The notes beneath the pieces are model-generated. The model was given only the letters and a program-made list of their open reading frames with translations. It was not told where the DNA came from and did not search any database. Both the position numbers and the translations under genes were made by a program. From Sanderia malayensis (Eukaryota > Cnidaria > Scyphozoa > Semaeostomeae > Pelagiidae), in contig RQOL01000699.1 in the NCBI GenBank assembly GCA_013076295.1, positions 3,720,001 to 3,784,000 on the forward strand: a stretch of DNA of 64,000 nt. Direction: 5' to 3'. The first letter of the stretch is position 1; each line of letters begins with the position of its first letter. Positions 10,884 to 25,800 of this stretch are shown here, in pieces.

Positions 10884-13800
10884 CTAAAACAAACTCACTT
10901 GTGCTTGTTGAATGCCAGTTGGTGCAAAATACCGCGCCAATGCCATGCCAACGATATCTGGTAACAATGCAACGAAAACGAGGACAAGCATACCGAGCCA
11001 GAACGAGGCTGCCGCCATTAACATGTAGATGACGTCATATAGATCAAGATCATAATCCATGTTGAATGTTTTTCGCAATCCAGGCCTACAATAAATAATT
11101 GATAATTATTCATAATGATTATTGATGATCATTATTAATGTTGCACACTTATTTTCAAAAGAATACAGTCAACAAACATAAACTTCACTTTATTCTCGAA
11201 TCACCTCAAATTTTAGAAAATTTGAGCTTCAATATTTGTATAAACTGCATTCTTATAAAAAGTAGGCACTTCAATTAGGTATTACACTACCTAAACTAAT
11301 ACTGGATGCTTAAGAATAGTATAGTATACCAATTAGTAATACTACCAGCAGAGATAGTTATCCCTTTAGCAGTGGTAGATATCTGTATAAAAGTCGGAGG
11401 GTGTGAATACGATACCTACCATGGCCACAGAAATCCACAAAGAACGAAGAGGAAGAGCAAATAGAAAATATTCGTCCCCCAAGTCACAAAATGTGTCATC
11501 CATGTCCAATAGTGAGTTATTAGGGAAAGCTGAAAATAGAAGAGACATGTTGGTCAAAAGCATTGAAAAATAACAAGCATAGTAAAAACCCGCACGTAAG
11601 AACCTGTAAATTTCCATCCAGCCTATTGTTCCAAGACAATAGGCTATTGTTTCTTCCATTGTTTTGAGCAGAAATATAACACTGGAGGTTTCTTGATCCA
11701 TTGGTTCTTTTCTTACATGCGGGTTTTTACTGTATTGAAAACATTTTTCAAAAGCATTGAAAAATGTTTCTTCAAGTAAAAAATAATGTTTATAAGAATA
11801 CTAAGGTTCAAAATTGCCAAAAACAATGAAAATTGAAGAATAACAATGGAAAAGATCGAGGCTCAGTAAAAGTTAAGATATTCTTATTAAAAATGTTTAG
11901 CTACATTTGTATAATGAGCTAATGGGTATCCCAGGTTCATATTTTTTTACCTTGGCATTCGTGACGAACACGACAATCGTAAAGACGAAGACGCCAAAAG
12001 AAAATATACCATATTGCTAAAAAGAAAAAGAGCTTTCAATAAAATGTGTTCCTCGAGATTGGAACAGGCATGATGACCCATTAAATGAGTCATCACTACC
12101 AGTATACTATGTTGGTGTATAATCGAACAAGCATTTAAATTGTAAGACTCTGCAGCTATTGGCGAAGGCTGTTCATTACACGACTTTAACCCCGGGTTCT
12201 ATGAATAATTTGGCAAAATACATTAGTATATTCGTACGCTACCCGCTCTTAAAAAAATACAGAATAGATAGAAAACAGAGTTATTATATTTTCGAATGAA
12301 TTGAAAACTCAGGGTGTGTGTTGAACATACCAAAAAGTCCTTGTGGATTGAGCCAATGTTAAACAGCATCTGGGAGCCGTAGAAAACAACCAGCGAATGC
12401 CATAAGCCTGAATGCAGTAGAGAAACGATATTAGCCACAAGTTACACCCGTGTCAATCGACTATTAGCATTGCATTCAAGCAATAAATGATCAATAAACG
12501 GGGGGGGGGTTGAAATGTGTCTTACCTGACAAGGACCACAAGATAAACTGCTTCCAAGACATCATGCTGTTATTTGCTATTTCCCTGCAAGAAAAATAAA
12601 ATGTTTGATAAGAATTACGTTTTCCCATCCAAATTTGATAAGGCCACAATTTGTCAACAATTACTGGATCAGTACAGTAGAATCCCGATAACTCGAACCT
12701 TCATGGGACCGATGAAAATGGTTCGAATTAACGAATGTTCGAGTTATCGAGGGCCAAAAAGTACCAGCCAAGAAAAGCTTTTAAGGGGAATACGAAATGG
12801 TTCGAGATATCCAAGGTTCGAGTTACCGGGGGTTCGAGTTATCGTGATTCTACTGTACCCCTATTTCGTTAACGTTGGGGTAATATAGAGAGGTGCAACA
12901 CCAAGCGTCTTTAAATTTCAAAATAGTGACAATAATAAAGATAAAGATGTTTAAAGCGAGAGCTCCAAATGTTATCGTTTGCAAAAGCAAAGCTTGCACT
13001 CCCGAATGCATCTTTAATTAGAGGTGTACTGCGGAGAGAGGCAAGCCAATGGCGTAAAAATTCAGTGTAAAAATAGAGACGATACAGGACATGCAGCATG
13101 TGCTTACCTGTACAATGCAGGGTTGCTAAGCAAGCTGACTGGTTTCAATGCCTGTTCAAATGCTCCGTACAGCAGAATTGGAAGTGATGTGAAGAATATG
13201 TTGAAACATGTGAGAAATACACCGGAATAAATGGGCTAAAAGGAAATAAACACATTTCAGTTAGCTATATAGATTATATACATTACAGCCTGTATGACTT
13301 ATGCTAAAGTAATATTGACTGGTTACATGAGATATTTGGGACATGTTAGGGACACTTACCATTGCAGAGAATCCACAATAGAATTGGAAATAAAACTGCG
13401 GTGTAATAAATGCAACGTTCTGAAAAGAATAAATTATAAATTACAAATTATAAACTACAAATTCATTACTTTACATAGCACAAGTTTAAAATGCATCTCA
13501 TGGCTTTACTAACCTTAAAAAATCTCCGAAAAATAAAAAATGCTTTGCATTATTGGGAATCAATCATGGTGATAAATATAAACCTGGCATTATTATGAGT
13601 ATCATTATAATTTTTATCAAGCAATCAGCGGTGGGTTCTCTTCACCGATACAGCCCCTACCTCAAATAATTTCCAACTCGAACTTAACTACTCGGTTGCT
13701 CGTGTATTGCAATGAAATAAGTTTCATTTCCAGCCCCCCCCCAAAAAACCTTCTCTCTCCCCCACCCTTTCCGCCTCCTCCTTCAAAACGAAACGAGAGT

Positions 13801-16800
13801 CCAACGTGATATACAAAGACATCACCAACCAACTTACCTTGTAGAAAAAGTAGAGAACCACAGTGCTGAGGCGAGTGTAATAATTATGTCCGTGAACCAG
13901 AAGGACCTTCTTCAAATATCTGAATCTGTGAAATGCATAATCGCTTGTTCGCACAGCCTGTCTGCCTTCCTTTCCCATAATGCCACACCCGACGTGAGCT
14001 TCTTGGATCATGCTGCAATCGTTTGCACCGTCACCGATTGCCAGAGTAATTGGCTTGATGGAAGAATGCTTGACTAATTTTACAACCTGTGTATGAAGAA
14101 CATATATAATAAATAATAATCATGGTAAAAATAATGATAATAATTTTGGTAAACACCGTTCGATAGTGCTCAATAAACATATGTGTAAAGCAGTATATAG
14201 AATTTAGTGATGTTCAATAAAAACACATAATTCGCTGCAACTCTGAGTTTCGTGCTTACACACTCATCAGGCAGATTAATTCTAATAATCAAATTAGAAT
14301 TATTAGGATAATGACCATGAATCATGGGACATGAGCTATATGAAACATGAACCAAGAGCCATGCACTATGACTCAAGAGTCATTAGCAATGGCTCATGAA
14401 TCATAAGCCAGTGGTCATGTATCGTGACTCAAAAGCCATGCGCCATAAACAACAGCTCATGAAATGAATCGACACTGACCTGAGCTTTCTGTAGAGGTGA
14501 CATTCGACAACAGAGTACTGCTACACAACGTTGTCCAATGTTGACAAATAATTCTGAAAAGTAACGGGAATCGAGGTTAACGAATGCAAACACAGATCGA
14601 CATCAATGCATGATAATTGCGAGGGAATTGTAACGAAAAAAGAGCACAAGTAAACCTGCAAAGAATTCCATGATCAGTAATAGCGTTGATCCATCAACAA
14701 CCAAGGCGAATTCAACTTCTTTGCAGTCGTGGCTGTTGACCCTGTATTGTGCGTGGAAAGGAGCAGATACAAATATATGAAATGGGACCAATAAGAAATA
14801 CGACAAGAAATGAAAAAATGGAGAAATTAAGAAATGAAAGAAATGAAAAATAGAAGAAATTAAGAAATGAAAGAAATGAAAAATAGAAGAAACTAAAAAT
14901 GAAAGAAATGAAAGATAGAAGAAATTAAGAGATGAAAGAAATGAAAGATAGAAGAAATTAAGAAGTGAAAGAAATGGAAAATAGAAGAAAGTGGGACAAG
15001 ACAAGATAAAAGAAAGAAAAGACAGGAGAAAACAAAACAAAAGGAGAAAATACGAGATAAGGGAAAAGACAATGCAAGATAAAAAAATATCACCTTTTAT
15101 GAAACTCTTCGAGAACAGCTTGCACCTCTATCACAGTCTTCTTTTGCACCACATACAATAATTCCATGCCAGTTTGAATATGGCCACACGAATGGCTGAT
15201 GTTAACCGCTGTTTCCTGCTTATCACCAGTCAAAACCCACACCTTAATAGCAAAAAAACACAATGGTTAGTCTATATAACATAGAGCATCACAGCAAGAC
15301 ATCCAATAGTAGATGCATGAGGTATCAGTAAAGGTAATACAGCTACATGCCTTTATGCCAGCTATTCGTAAGGATTCTATGGTATCCTTGACACCGTCTT
15401 GCAATCTGTGAACAGAAATCAGTTGTCAGTACAGAAAATCAATCAATTGTCAGTACAGAAAAATTCGCAATCTAGATTATCAATTGCAATGAAGCTATGG
15501 CTTCATGGTTGAAAGTAAAGTCATGTTGGGAGAAGAAGAGAGAGGAAAGAAGGTTCGCATCAATATATCTCACCTATCTTCCACTGCAGTGGCACCTAAT
15601 AGATCAAGATCATTCTCAACTTCACCAAAAACTTTGGCCAACTGTAATGGATAGATAGAACGATAGCATTAGCACTTGCCTTCATATACAAAGATTCGCA
15701 ATGCTATATTCACATGTCTAAAATAAATACACGATTAAAAAGAATACAGGAGTCTCGTTCAACGTTTACCTGTTCCTCTCTGTCTGTAATAGCCTGTTGG
15801 GCGTTTACGAGCTGAAACAGAAAAACAAATTCATTAAGCTCGCTTCTAAGTGAACCATAAACCAGCAAATAACCGCCAGGGGGCCAAATTGCAAGATATA
15901 AATAAGGGCCCGGAGCGGCTATTCGGTTCGGTCATACCGATAGCATATCTCATAAAAAACTTCCAAAGAATTACATTGTATACTGTACATTGTTACAAAG
16001 GAAAACAAAACGAACTCGTTCTGACCTTTGTATTCATTTCTGTGTATTCCTCTTTACTGATCTTCTTAGAAGCAATAGTTAATGTTCGCAAACCAAGCTA
16101 AAACATATTTAAAACAATTAGAGCTATGACATAAATTACAGACCAGCAATATGTAAAGTAAATCGTGAAAACGTCAATAGCACTATACCTCGGCGTATTC
16201 GTCAATGTGTTTCTGCGTATCTTCTACTGGTCCAGATTTTATCCTATCCAGAACGTGTGATTCAGCACCCTTGCAAAACATTTGGATTTCACCATCTGGA
16301 CCTTCCACAATGTTACTCATTCTCTTCCTTGAGGAGTCAAATTCCAACACGTGCAATAACTTATAACTGCAAAGATAAATAATAGTGTAAAGACGATTGC
16401 TCATAAATTGCTCACAAAACAATAACTTGGTGGAAATTTCACCCATAAGAAGTAAAATTTCGAAATTTACGAGCTTGGCTATTCCACAGATGTCTTAGTA
16501 GGACGTATAATAGAGAAGTGGAGATATGTTCTCGAGAAACTATGTTGACAAAGTTAGGAAAACAACGCGGTTCAGGTTAAAATGACTTACGATTGATCCT
16601 TTCCATTCACTTCGAGCTCCATGTATTCTCCTTTTTTGCCCTTGAAAATTACACCATGTCTAAAACGAAAAACAAGAATGTAAGAAAAATATAAGATTGT
16701 GACTCCTAGACATAGACGGGCAAGGAAAGAAACGAACTATGAGGCTTAGAAATGGCTCAAGAAAAAGTGGAAGTATGTAGAAGATGGAAAATCAGCAAAA

Positions 16801-19800
16801 GAAAATGAGGAATAGAAAGCATGGAAAGGGAAGATATGGAAAAGTAGGAAAAGTTAAGGAAAGAATAAATGGAAAGCGAAGCAGAATAATAAGAGCAAGA
16901 AAGAATAATGAATGGAAAAGTAAACAAAAAAGTAGGACTAAGTCAAGAAGTTGAAGAAGAAGAGCTGAAATTTTTTTAATAGTTTCAGCTACCTGGCAGC
17001 TGCTTCTACTAAAGCCTTTTCATCTGGAGATGAGGCTTGGTAGTTGTATTGTTGAGAGTCCCCTCTCTCTTCTTTTGGAATCTCATCGGCTTCTACTGTA
17101 TGACACAAAGCCAATGTTATGAGGAATTTTCTCACATCATCCTGTAATGCGAATGGATACAAAGTAGAATGAAAAATTCATGAAATTCATTCTTGTCCAG
17201 TTATAAGTCCGCGGGAGTAAGCTATATTATTAACAAATATCAGGGAAGAAATGATAGTGTAGTTTGCGTTGGTTTGTAATGGTTTAGTTTACGTTGGTTT
17301 GCATTTACGTACATCAAGATGACTTTTATCTCTACTCGTTTCAGAGGAAAGTGGGCATAAAGCATCGTTTTCTTCCTAAAAAAGAGTATCAAATGATAAA
17401 TGAATTTCCTCCTAAATAATAGCTAAGATAGATGACCAACTAAAAATAGTTAAGAAGAATAGTCAAAAAGAGAAGAACAAGAAACCAGAGGAAAGAAGGA
17501 ATTAGAAAAGGTAAAGATGGAAAACGATTTAGCGCAATCCTGGAGCTATAAATGCTTAATAAGGACAAGATAAGAAAAACGATGGTGCGAATGAAAATGT
17601 AAGCAAGAAAGAGGACAAAGAAAAACGAGAATAAACAGGGGATCTTTTAAGAAATTTTTACTGGTGGGGAATTTACGCAAAAGGGCACTTTCCTTAATGT
17701 AACGCAACTGACGGCAAAAACAAAAGTAAAGGACTTTTCCCGCGGATTTCATTGCCTTGCCTTGGTGTAGTGCAAGAACGTCAAACAGAGATTGATTGAC
17801 AGCAATAAGACCAAAGAAATAACGAATAATTTGACACATATAACCCGACAACGACACAACGAACAGTAATTGGAGATAAGTCAAATTGGTGTTTAAAACA
17901 ATTTTCAACAAAAGGGCACTTGCTAGTGGGGAATCATGGGCCAACTAGTGGGGAAATTTATGGGCCTGGTGGGGATTTTCCCCACTAGTTTGTATGTTAA
18001 AAGATCCCCTGGAATAAGAGCAAAAAGAAAAAGAAAAAGAAAAAGGAGGAAGGCACTTACAACAAATTTAACGCCTTTCACTGAGCATTGTCGAAACTGC
18101 ATGTCATTTTCAGTTAGCGTTCCTGTTTTATCGCTGAATACATATTGAATCTGGAGAAAACAAATGATGAAATACACAAATTCAAATTGGCTATGAAAGT
18201 CACAGATTACTCAGCTGGAAATTGACAGATTTAATGATGAAACTGCTTACCTGGCCGAGCTCTTCGTTCAAATCTGATGTGTTAGCTTTGGCTGGCTCGT
18301 CAGTGGACTAAGCAGAACGAAAGGAGATGGATTAATTAAGATAGGAATACGTTAAGGATGCTTAAGGATGCAGGTCTCAGAAGAAAGTAAAAAATTGACA
18401 AATACCTCATGGTACATGTCCAAATCCCAATTGAAAAACAATGCACCGCAAAACTTTTGCAATTCTAAAAAGAAAAGTTGGATTAGCAAAACAGCTTGCT
18501 GAAAATATTAATTATAGAGTAGTACGACAAGCAAATTAATAGAGTAAAAACCCGCATATATAAATCTGCATTGCATCTAGCCTATTGTTAAAAACAATAG
18601 GCTATTGTTTCCTCTATTGTTCAAACACAATAGGCTATTGTTTCCTCTATTGTTCAAACACAATAGGATATCGTTTCTTCTATTGTCTGAGCAGAAATAT
18701 CAGCCTCGAGGCTCATCTACTAATTCACTTATGCGGGATTTTACTACACCAAGATAACATACATTTGACAAATAAAATATACTTACCAACAGTGACATAA
18801 AGAGATATGGGTATGACGTAATTGAAGAGTATGAGAAATGCCAGGAAATCAATGAACACATTCAAGCCAGTCTTTGAAAATAAAAAACAAAATAGATAAT
18901 AATCAATTAAATGAAAAACGTAGCAGTGTTTCAAAAAGTCAACAAATGTTGTGAACATAAAATATCGATCCTACCTTTTCTGCAAACGGAGGTATGTACC
19001 AGGCATTCGAGGCGTAAGTCTTTGACTGCCATGCGTACTTCAGGCCGGTACAAATTGCCGTCTCGAGTAGCAAGAGAGCAAGGAAGACAATGAGATATGT
19101 GTTCATTGTTCTGGAGACAGATTGAAAAAGAACGTATTTACATAACATGTAATGACTGTGAAAACTGGTAAGAATAGCTCTTTTCGACTTTACAACATGA
19201 GCCTTTATCTCTAATATTATATATAGTGTAATATATAAGAAGGTAGAGCGCTGTGGATTTTAATAGCGAAGCAGTATACCTTTCGATTGTTGAAAACTTC
19301 GATGCTTTATCTTGTTGATTGAGTGCCATCTGAAAATGAGGCAAAAATATAATGTATCAATTTCAGAAGTATCACTGACTGGTTGTATGGACATAGTGCG
19401 TCTTTCTTCTCAGGTAGTTAGGGAAGAGATGTAATAAAAACAAACAAGAAATTCATAAAAATATAAACAATTAAGGCAGCGAAACAAATATCGAATCAAT
19501 TTCATACCTTTGTTTCACGTCCAGTATAAACAGCCAAACCTAATAGATTACAAAAAAATTTATTTAATATATAAAACATATAAGATAGTGTGTATAAAAA
19601 CCGATGAATTAAAAACCTTCCAGGATGATAGTTCTGCAGAAAACAATAGATAAACAATACGCTATTGTTTGAAAACAATATGTTGGATGCAAAATTCCAG
19701 GTTCTTATACATGGGTGTCTACAGTACGGTATTAAGAAATACATACCATAAACATAGGGAACGTTCTTCAACCTTGCACCTCTCAGCAACATATTTTGTG

Positions 19801-22800
19801 GACCAAGTGCGCTGGAAAACAAAAAGAACTCTCGTAAATAGGAAAAACTGGAATGCTATGTTTTAAGCATGGCATAGAAAAGAAGTATGCATGATTTGGC
19901 CACAGGGGGTATGATCTAGAATAACTCAACAAGCCTTACTGGACTGTTTCGTCTCCGTAGTCACTGTATATTGTCATTCTTCCATTGAATCTAAAAGAAA
20001 AGCGAATATTACTGTCTTGTATAGGATGAATGCATATGTACATAATCTTAATTGAACATTTCAGGCAAAACAGTAACAGATGTCTGGACCTTTGCTGACT
20101 AATCCCGCAATAGCTGCTCTGATACTAGGAGAAATGACAGTTTCAGTATTGTTAAAGGACTGACAAAGAGACCCACTTGTACATGTCATATTCTGGATGG
20201 TCGCATTCGATTTTCGCTGTGAGCTTCGAGAGTTTTTCGACATCGTCCAGCTCTGCAGTTTCTGCTAATGCCTTTCGAATCTGCAAGAGAAAAACATGCA
20301 CGCAATGAAGGCGAATGTAATTAAAAATGCACACCACTTGAAAATAGTCACAGCATCAATACGAAACAAAGAATTGCAGTTGTATCGTATAAGAATATCG
20401 TAGATCGATTTAAGAAGATTCTCTTCGTGAAGAACCAAGCACCTGATTCGTATTATAATTCACCCTCAATTTATCAAACTCCCAATAAAATGAAATGGTT
20501 CTAACTCCTATAAAGGTTCAGTATAGCAGAGCTCTATTCTATAAGCAAACAGACTTCCTGATACAAAATCAAATGCAGTGCATTGTAAACAGGTTTCAAA
20601 GCAGGGAGCATAACCCTTCGGGTTCCCTGTTTCAAAGAATACAGACTCATGCGGAAGTTATACAAGGAAAAAAGAAAGATTGATAATATTCAAAACACAC
20701 CTTGAGATTCGTTTCACCATCTAAATTTGCAGTTGTAATATGACACTGTCCCTCCTCGTGTGGAGAGCTCAAGACAACAAGGTCACAAGGAAACTCCTCA
20801 TTGCATTCGACTTTTACAACATCTCCAACCTATACGAAAAACAATCATTTAATCAAATGCTGTTGAATTGCATGCCTTTGAGACGTCATAGAATGATCAG
20901 AGCAGATGACAATCCAATTAAATTTTGATGAAGGAAATATATGAAGCCAAGTTTACTTGCCTTGATGTCCTTTGAATAAACGTCTTCCAATTTTCCATGT
21001 CTAATAACAAATGTATCTCTATTGTTCACTTCTTTATCAGCTTGGTGTCTTCTCCAGTCTTCATAGCCCTATAAAATCAACAGAAATTGACTTGCTGAAC
21101 AACACATAGCCCTATAAAATCAACAAAAATTGACTTGCTGAACAACACATAGCCCTATAAAATCAAAAGAAATTGACTTGCTAAGCAAGACTTGCTGAAC
21201 AACACATAGCAAAATCTATAGCCTAAATTCAAAGAGTGATTAAATTAAAGTATAGAATCATCGATGGAATAAAATAAGGTATAGAATCGTTATTTGAACT
21301 AATCAAGAGCTTAAACAAGACTCCTACTTTCATTATACAAATAACTTTCCTTTGTAAGTAGAAGACAATAAACAGCATGACTTTAAAATACTAGGATTAC
21401 AGTACTGGGGCAACATTCTGCATTTAGACATTGCTACGGAGTATAACCTCTTTGCGTGGAGTACATTCAGTTGGATAGTAGAGTCGATGCGAGATCAGGT
21501 ATCTACTGTAATGTCTAATACACTAGTTGGCTAGTACGAACGATTGTAGAGAAATGGCAGATCAGATATAGAAGAAAGAGTGAAGTAGAGCAACAGTGGA
21601 GAAATATCCATGCATTAAGATGCTAGACAGATACATAAAAAAAGGTAATACCTGTTTCAAAGCCGTGACGGAAATTACAAAAACCAATGGTAGAAGACTT
21701 GTTGTTGGGCTGACCGGAGTTTTATCAAGAATAGAAAACTAAAAAAAAATATTCAGTGGTCAAATTTATTGACGAAACCCCACTGTCATATAATTTAACC
21801 CATTGAAGAACAGCATTAAGTGAAATTCTCCCAAGGGTTGTCTGCAAATTTTTTTACACTGTTTCCCCACCGTAGCAGGCGGGGGCGGGAGGGGGGATTT
21901 ATAAATATAGGGAGGGTTACCTGAACTAGAACAATGCAGAGAAAATAAAAATTGGCCACTCTTCTGAACTGCTCGAATAAATTTTTCGGTATAAAGTTCC
22001 ATATTTTGTACTAAGAAACAAAGTAGAGATATAAAGTAGAACTATCAAAAAATGAAACTCGTGAAGATCTGGGTTTTCTTTGATAATAATTGGGTAACTG
22101 GGTCATCTGAGAAGCGGTGGGGGGACATTGGTACGGGGTCGCATCGCATATTGACATAGGCACCAATGATAACTAACAACCCCTGGCAGTTCCCAAGAGT
22201 TGATACCTAGCTGTTAAATTCTCATCCTAAGATTATACGGCAAGTGGTGTCCCAAACCGCTTTAACTTGAATTCATGGAAAAAAATGTCTTGTAGAACCG
22301 CCATGTTCTCAAGCCGCAGGCCCACATCAGCTGTATAGCTGCCCGAACCCTCAGCCTGCGTTAACAAATAAATATTGCTTGCTTGCTTGCTCGATATCAA
22401 TGACAACGCCCAGCCTCGCTTACCTTCGATGTAATTACGACGTTATCTGCAAAGTGTTGGTGCGGGCTTTCGACAATATGCACCCCGGGTTCGCCCGCGG
22501 GGTGCGGATGCTTCTCGAAGGCGTAAACCGTTCGGAATTCTCCAAGTTCAACATGCTTCTTGCATAGGAGAAAATCCTGCAAAAAGAGAAATTAAAATTT
22601 TAAATCTTTCAAATGGGATACAATCGGTGTACTCCGGCATTAATTATGTTACGAAAGACTAATTATGCTACGAATAACTAATTATCTTACAAACACTGCC
22701 ACCACGAAAGAGGTTTGTGATGTTTAGGGAGAAGAAATTTGCTTGATGAATGACAAAAGAATTAAACATGAAAAATAAAGGTTCCGAAAATCATCTCCAA

Positions 22801-25800
22801 TCAATTCGGCAATAAACTAATTCAGGACAAACTAAATTAAAATGATCTAAATCAACTCCAATTTATCCCGCAATCAATATTTGGTCAATTCATTAGTTGT
22901 TGGCTTCAGATGTCAACATGGTGAATAAAGAAGATAATATATTAAATTATATGTTACAATTATGTGAAATTAAGCAACTATATGAGAAGACATGCCGAAA
23001 ACTCATCAGAAAAAATTAAAAACCGCCGATTTAAAAATTGAAATCTGCAATCAATTATTTATTGAACATGTTTCCCTAAATTGATTATGTTGGTGATTAT
23101 CTAAGCAGTAGGTGAAATGAATTAATAAAGGATTGGGTAACCGATAAAAAACACATTCAAAGGTACCGTAAATTCTCTTTCAAGCCCCCCTCTAAATTAA
23201 GCCCCGCCTTCAGAGTGTTTGATGTAAATAAGCCCCCCTCCATGGGGGGATTGAATGTAATTGCGAAATGTGTGGGGGGAGATGGAAGAAATAACAAAAC
23301 ACCGTTTGTTGTTTCTTGCCCTTGGATTCTATTGGGTGAACACTGTAAATCCTCGAATAAGCCCCCACTTTCGAATAAGCCCTCCCCTCGAATAAGCCCC
23401 ATCCTGATAATCATTTGCAAGGATATTGAAGCCAAGTTTCCAAACATTGAAGTTGTTTAGTGAATGTATTGCAAATAACAGCAAGTTTAAACCAATAACT
23501 TTATTGATTGGCTGCATCTTATAGCTTTTATTTTGCTTACTATTGAACAATAATCCGGCTAAAATTTCGTTTTTGCACGGGGGTGGTGTATTAATCTCAG
23601 TTAAGTAATCATCAGTTGAGCAAAAAAGTTAAGAAAACCGAAGCAGTGATTTCAAGGTTAATCAACGCAAATATCGCAGTTCTTAATGAACCGACAAATT
23701 TCAATAACAATACATCTAAAGTTTTTCTTCTCAATCAGACTTGAATTATTCATGATGGTCAATCAGGATAAATTCATTTGGTAATGTTATGTAATACAAT
23801 CAGTACCTGCGAATAAGAAACTACTTTTTCAAATTGAGGTCTCAGAAAGTTTCCTACTCAAAGAGAGATTTCATAACCAGGGTTAAAGTTTCTTATACAT
23901 AGTTCATTGTCATTCTCTCCTGAGGAGCCTGAATTTCATTATTTTATGGAAATATTTGTTGTCATTCGCGAACAAAATATGACAGACTTAACAATAGGAT
24001 GCATCCCAATTTCATACTTGAACATGGTTGTTATAAAATAAACGCTTTCTGAATGAGACCTGCTTCTTATAAAAAGGGGGTTTCTTAGTTCCCGGTACTT
24101 CATTTACAGTACAAGCAAAACTCTATGACATGACGCAAGAGTCTATGACACCATAATTAACTAAACAACAACTAAACAGCATATTAGCATTTCCCACTGC
24201 TACCTGCAATATCAATAAGCAGAGTGCATTGCTTGTAAAGGATAACCGAAACTATATTCTAGAGCGCTCAATTGTGCGCTACCAGGGGTAACAAAGAAAG
24301 CGAAAACGAGGCAGCACGTGATAGAGGCTAAGATAATGCGTTGCCATATACAATAATTAATGTTACATATTTTTTCATGTAAAAAACCTGGATCAAGACC
24401 TGGTGGACAAAGTTCCTTAATTCTTTACCACACAAGTTTGTTAACGGTTTCTTAATTTAATAAAGGAAAATCGCAGTTAAATGATAAAAATAATGATCAT
24501 TATAAATCATGTTAATGTCGATAATTTCCGTTAATTCCATATAGTCTTCACTGTTGTTCTCAAAATAGATGCGTTACACGTTATACTTTAGAAAAAAATA
24601 CGGTTTCTAAAGTTTTCTGATTGCTTTTTATATAGCTCTAACAGTTTCATAAACATTGGTCTATCTTGAACTAGGTATTCCAGTCTCTTATAAAAAATTT
24701 AAGTGTATCAGAGAAAAATATAGACCTCCACTTTGAATACAAGTGAGACTTTCATACAAGCATGAAACAGCTTTCAACTATTCCCTGGTGCTTTTATTGA
24801 AAATAGAGGGTTTTCCAATTCTATTGCTTTGTCGATTGCATTGTACAATACATTCGAAGCATTCGAATTCATTGTACAATACATTCGAAACTTGGAAACT
24901 GTCCAGCAAGATATACCAAATAATTCAAGATAATATTTGACAAGGCCATAGGAAACTTTGAAGCAGCATAAAAGATGAATGCTAAATATTCAATTCTCAG
25001 CAGCTCATTTCTAAACAATTAACTAGCGATAAAAATATAAATTTATCATGTCATGAATTGGAGTATTTATGAGTGCGACGTATCGAGAGATACTTCTCTC
25101 GGCATCGGGCAAATGAGAAATGTGAATTAACATACGTGTACTCCCAGCTCAAGGAAGACAAAGAAAAACCAGAGTTGCTTTAGAGTCAATGCACGCTGTT
25201 TAGAGACATTTGCATTGAAAGAAAATAGAGATATCTCCAGTAAATCTGCATAGTTCCAACTCGTGTAGTTTGAACTCTATCTAATTCGAACGGGATTTTC
25301 CGGCGCTTCAAGGATCAACAAAGAACGAACTCATATAAAGCAGAACTCTATGATTCGAGCCTTCTAAGGGTTTCAGGCTTCCCCGTTCGGTTGTTGGGTG
25401 TTCGAATTAGACGGAGTGACTGTACTTAGGAAATAAACACACGTGACATAAGTTTCAAAATGCTTTTCCACCAGGCATAAAAGCTAAACGAGCATTTCCT
25501 AACAATAAAATAAGTGCATAAAAGGCAAAAATTGGTAATCAAATTTACATTTTTCAGACTTACTTTCAAGGTCATGATTATATTTTTCGCTGTGTCCAAC
25601 CAATTAAAGGAAAGCAAACAGAAAACAACACCTCAAAATCACACCATGTTATGGCTGCTTTCAAGCAAAATTGTCTTTAATTGCTTTGCGTGCACGCAGA
25701 AAATGTGTTGTTTAGCGAACATACGAATGACCCAATTCACATAATTCCACAACGTTGAACTTAATCAAACTCCAGAGTAGTCCAAATTGATTTACGTTCA

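Noticed and set aside
14603..15093. Long minus-strand frames rich in Phe, Ser, Leu and His
   Set aside because: They translate a purine-rich minisatellite inside a flippase intron; the periodic protein is a by-product of the repeat.
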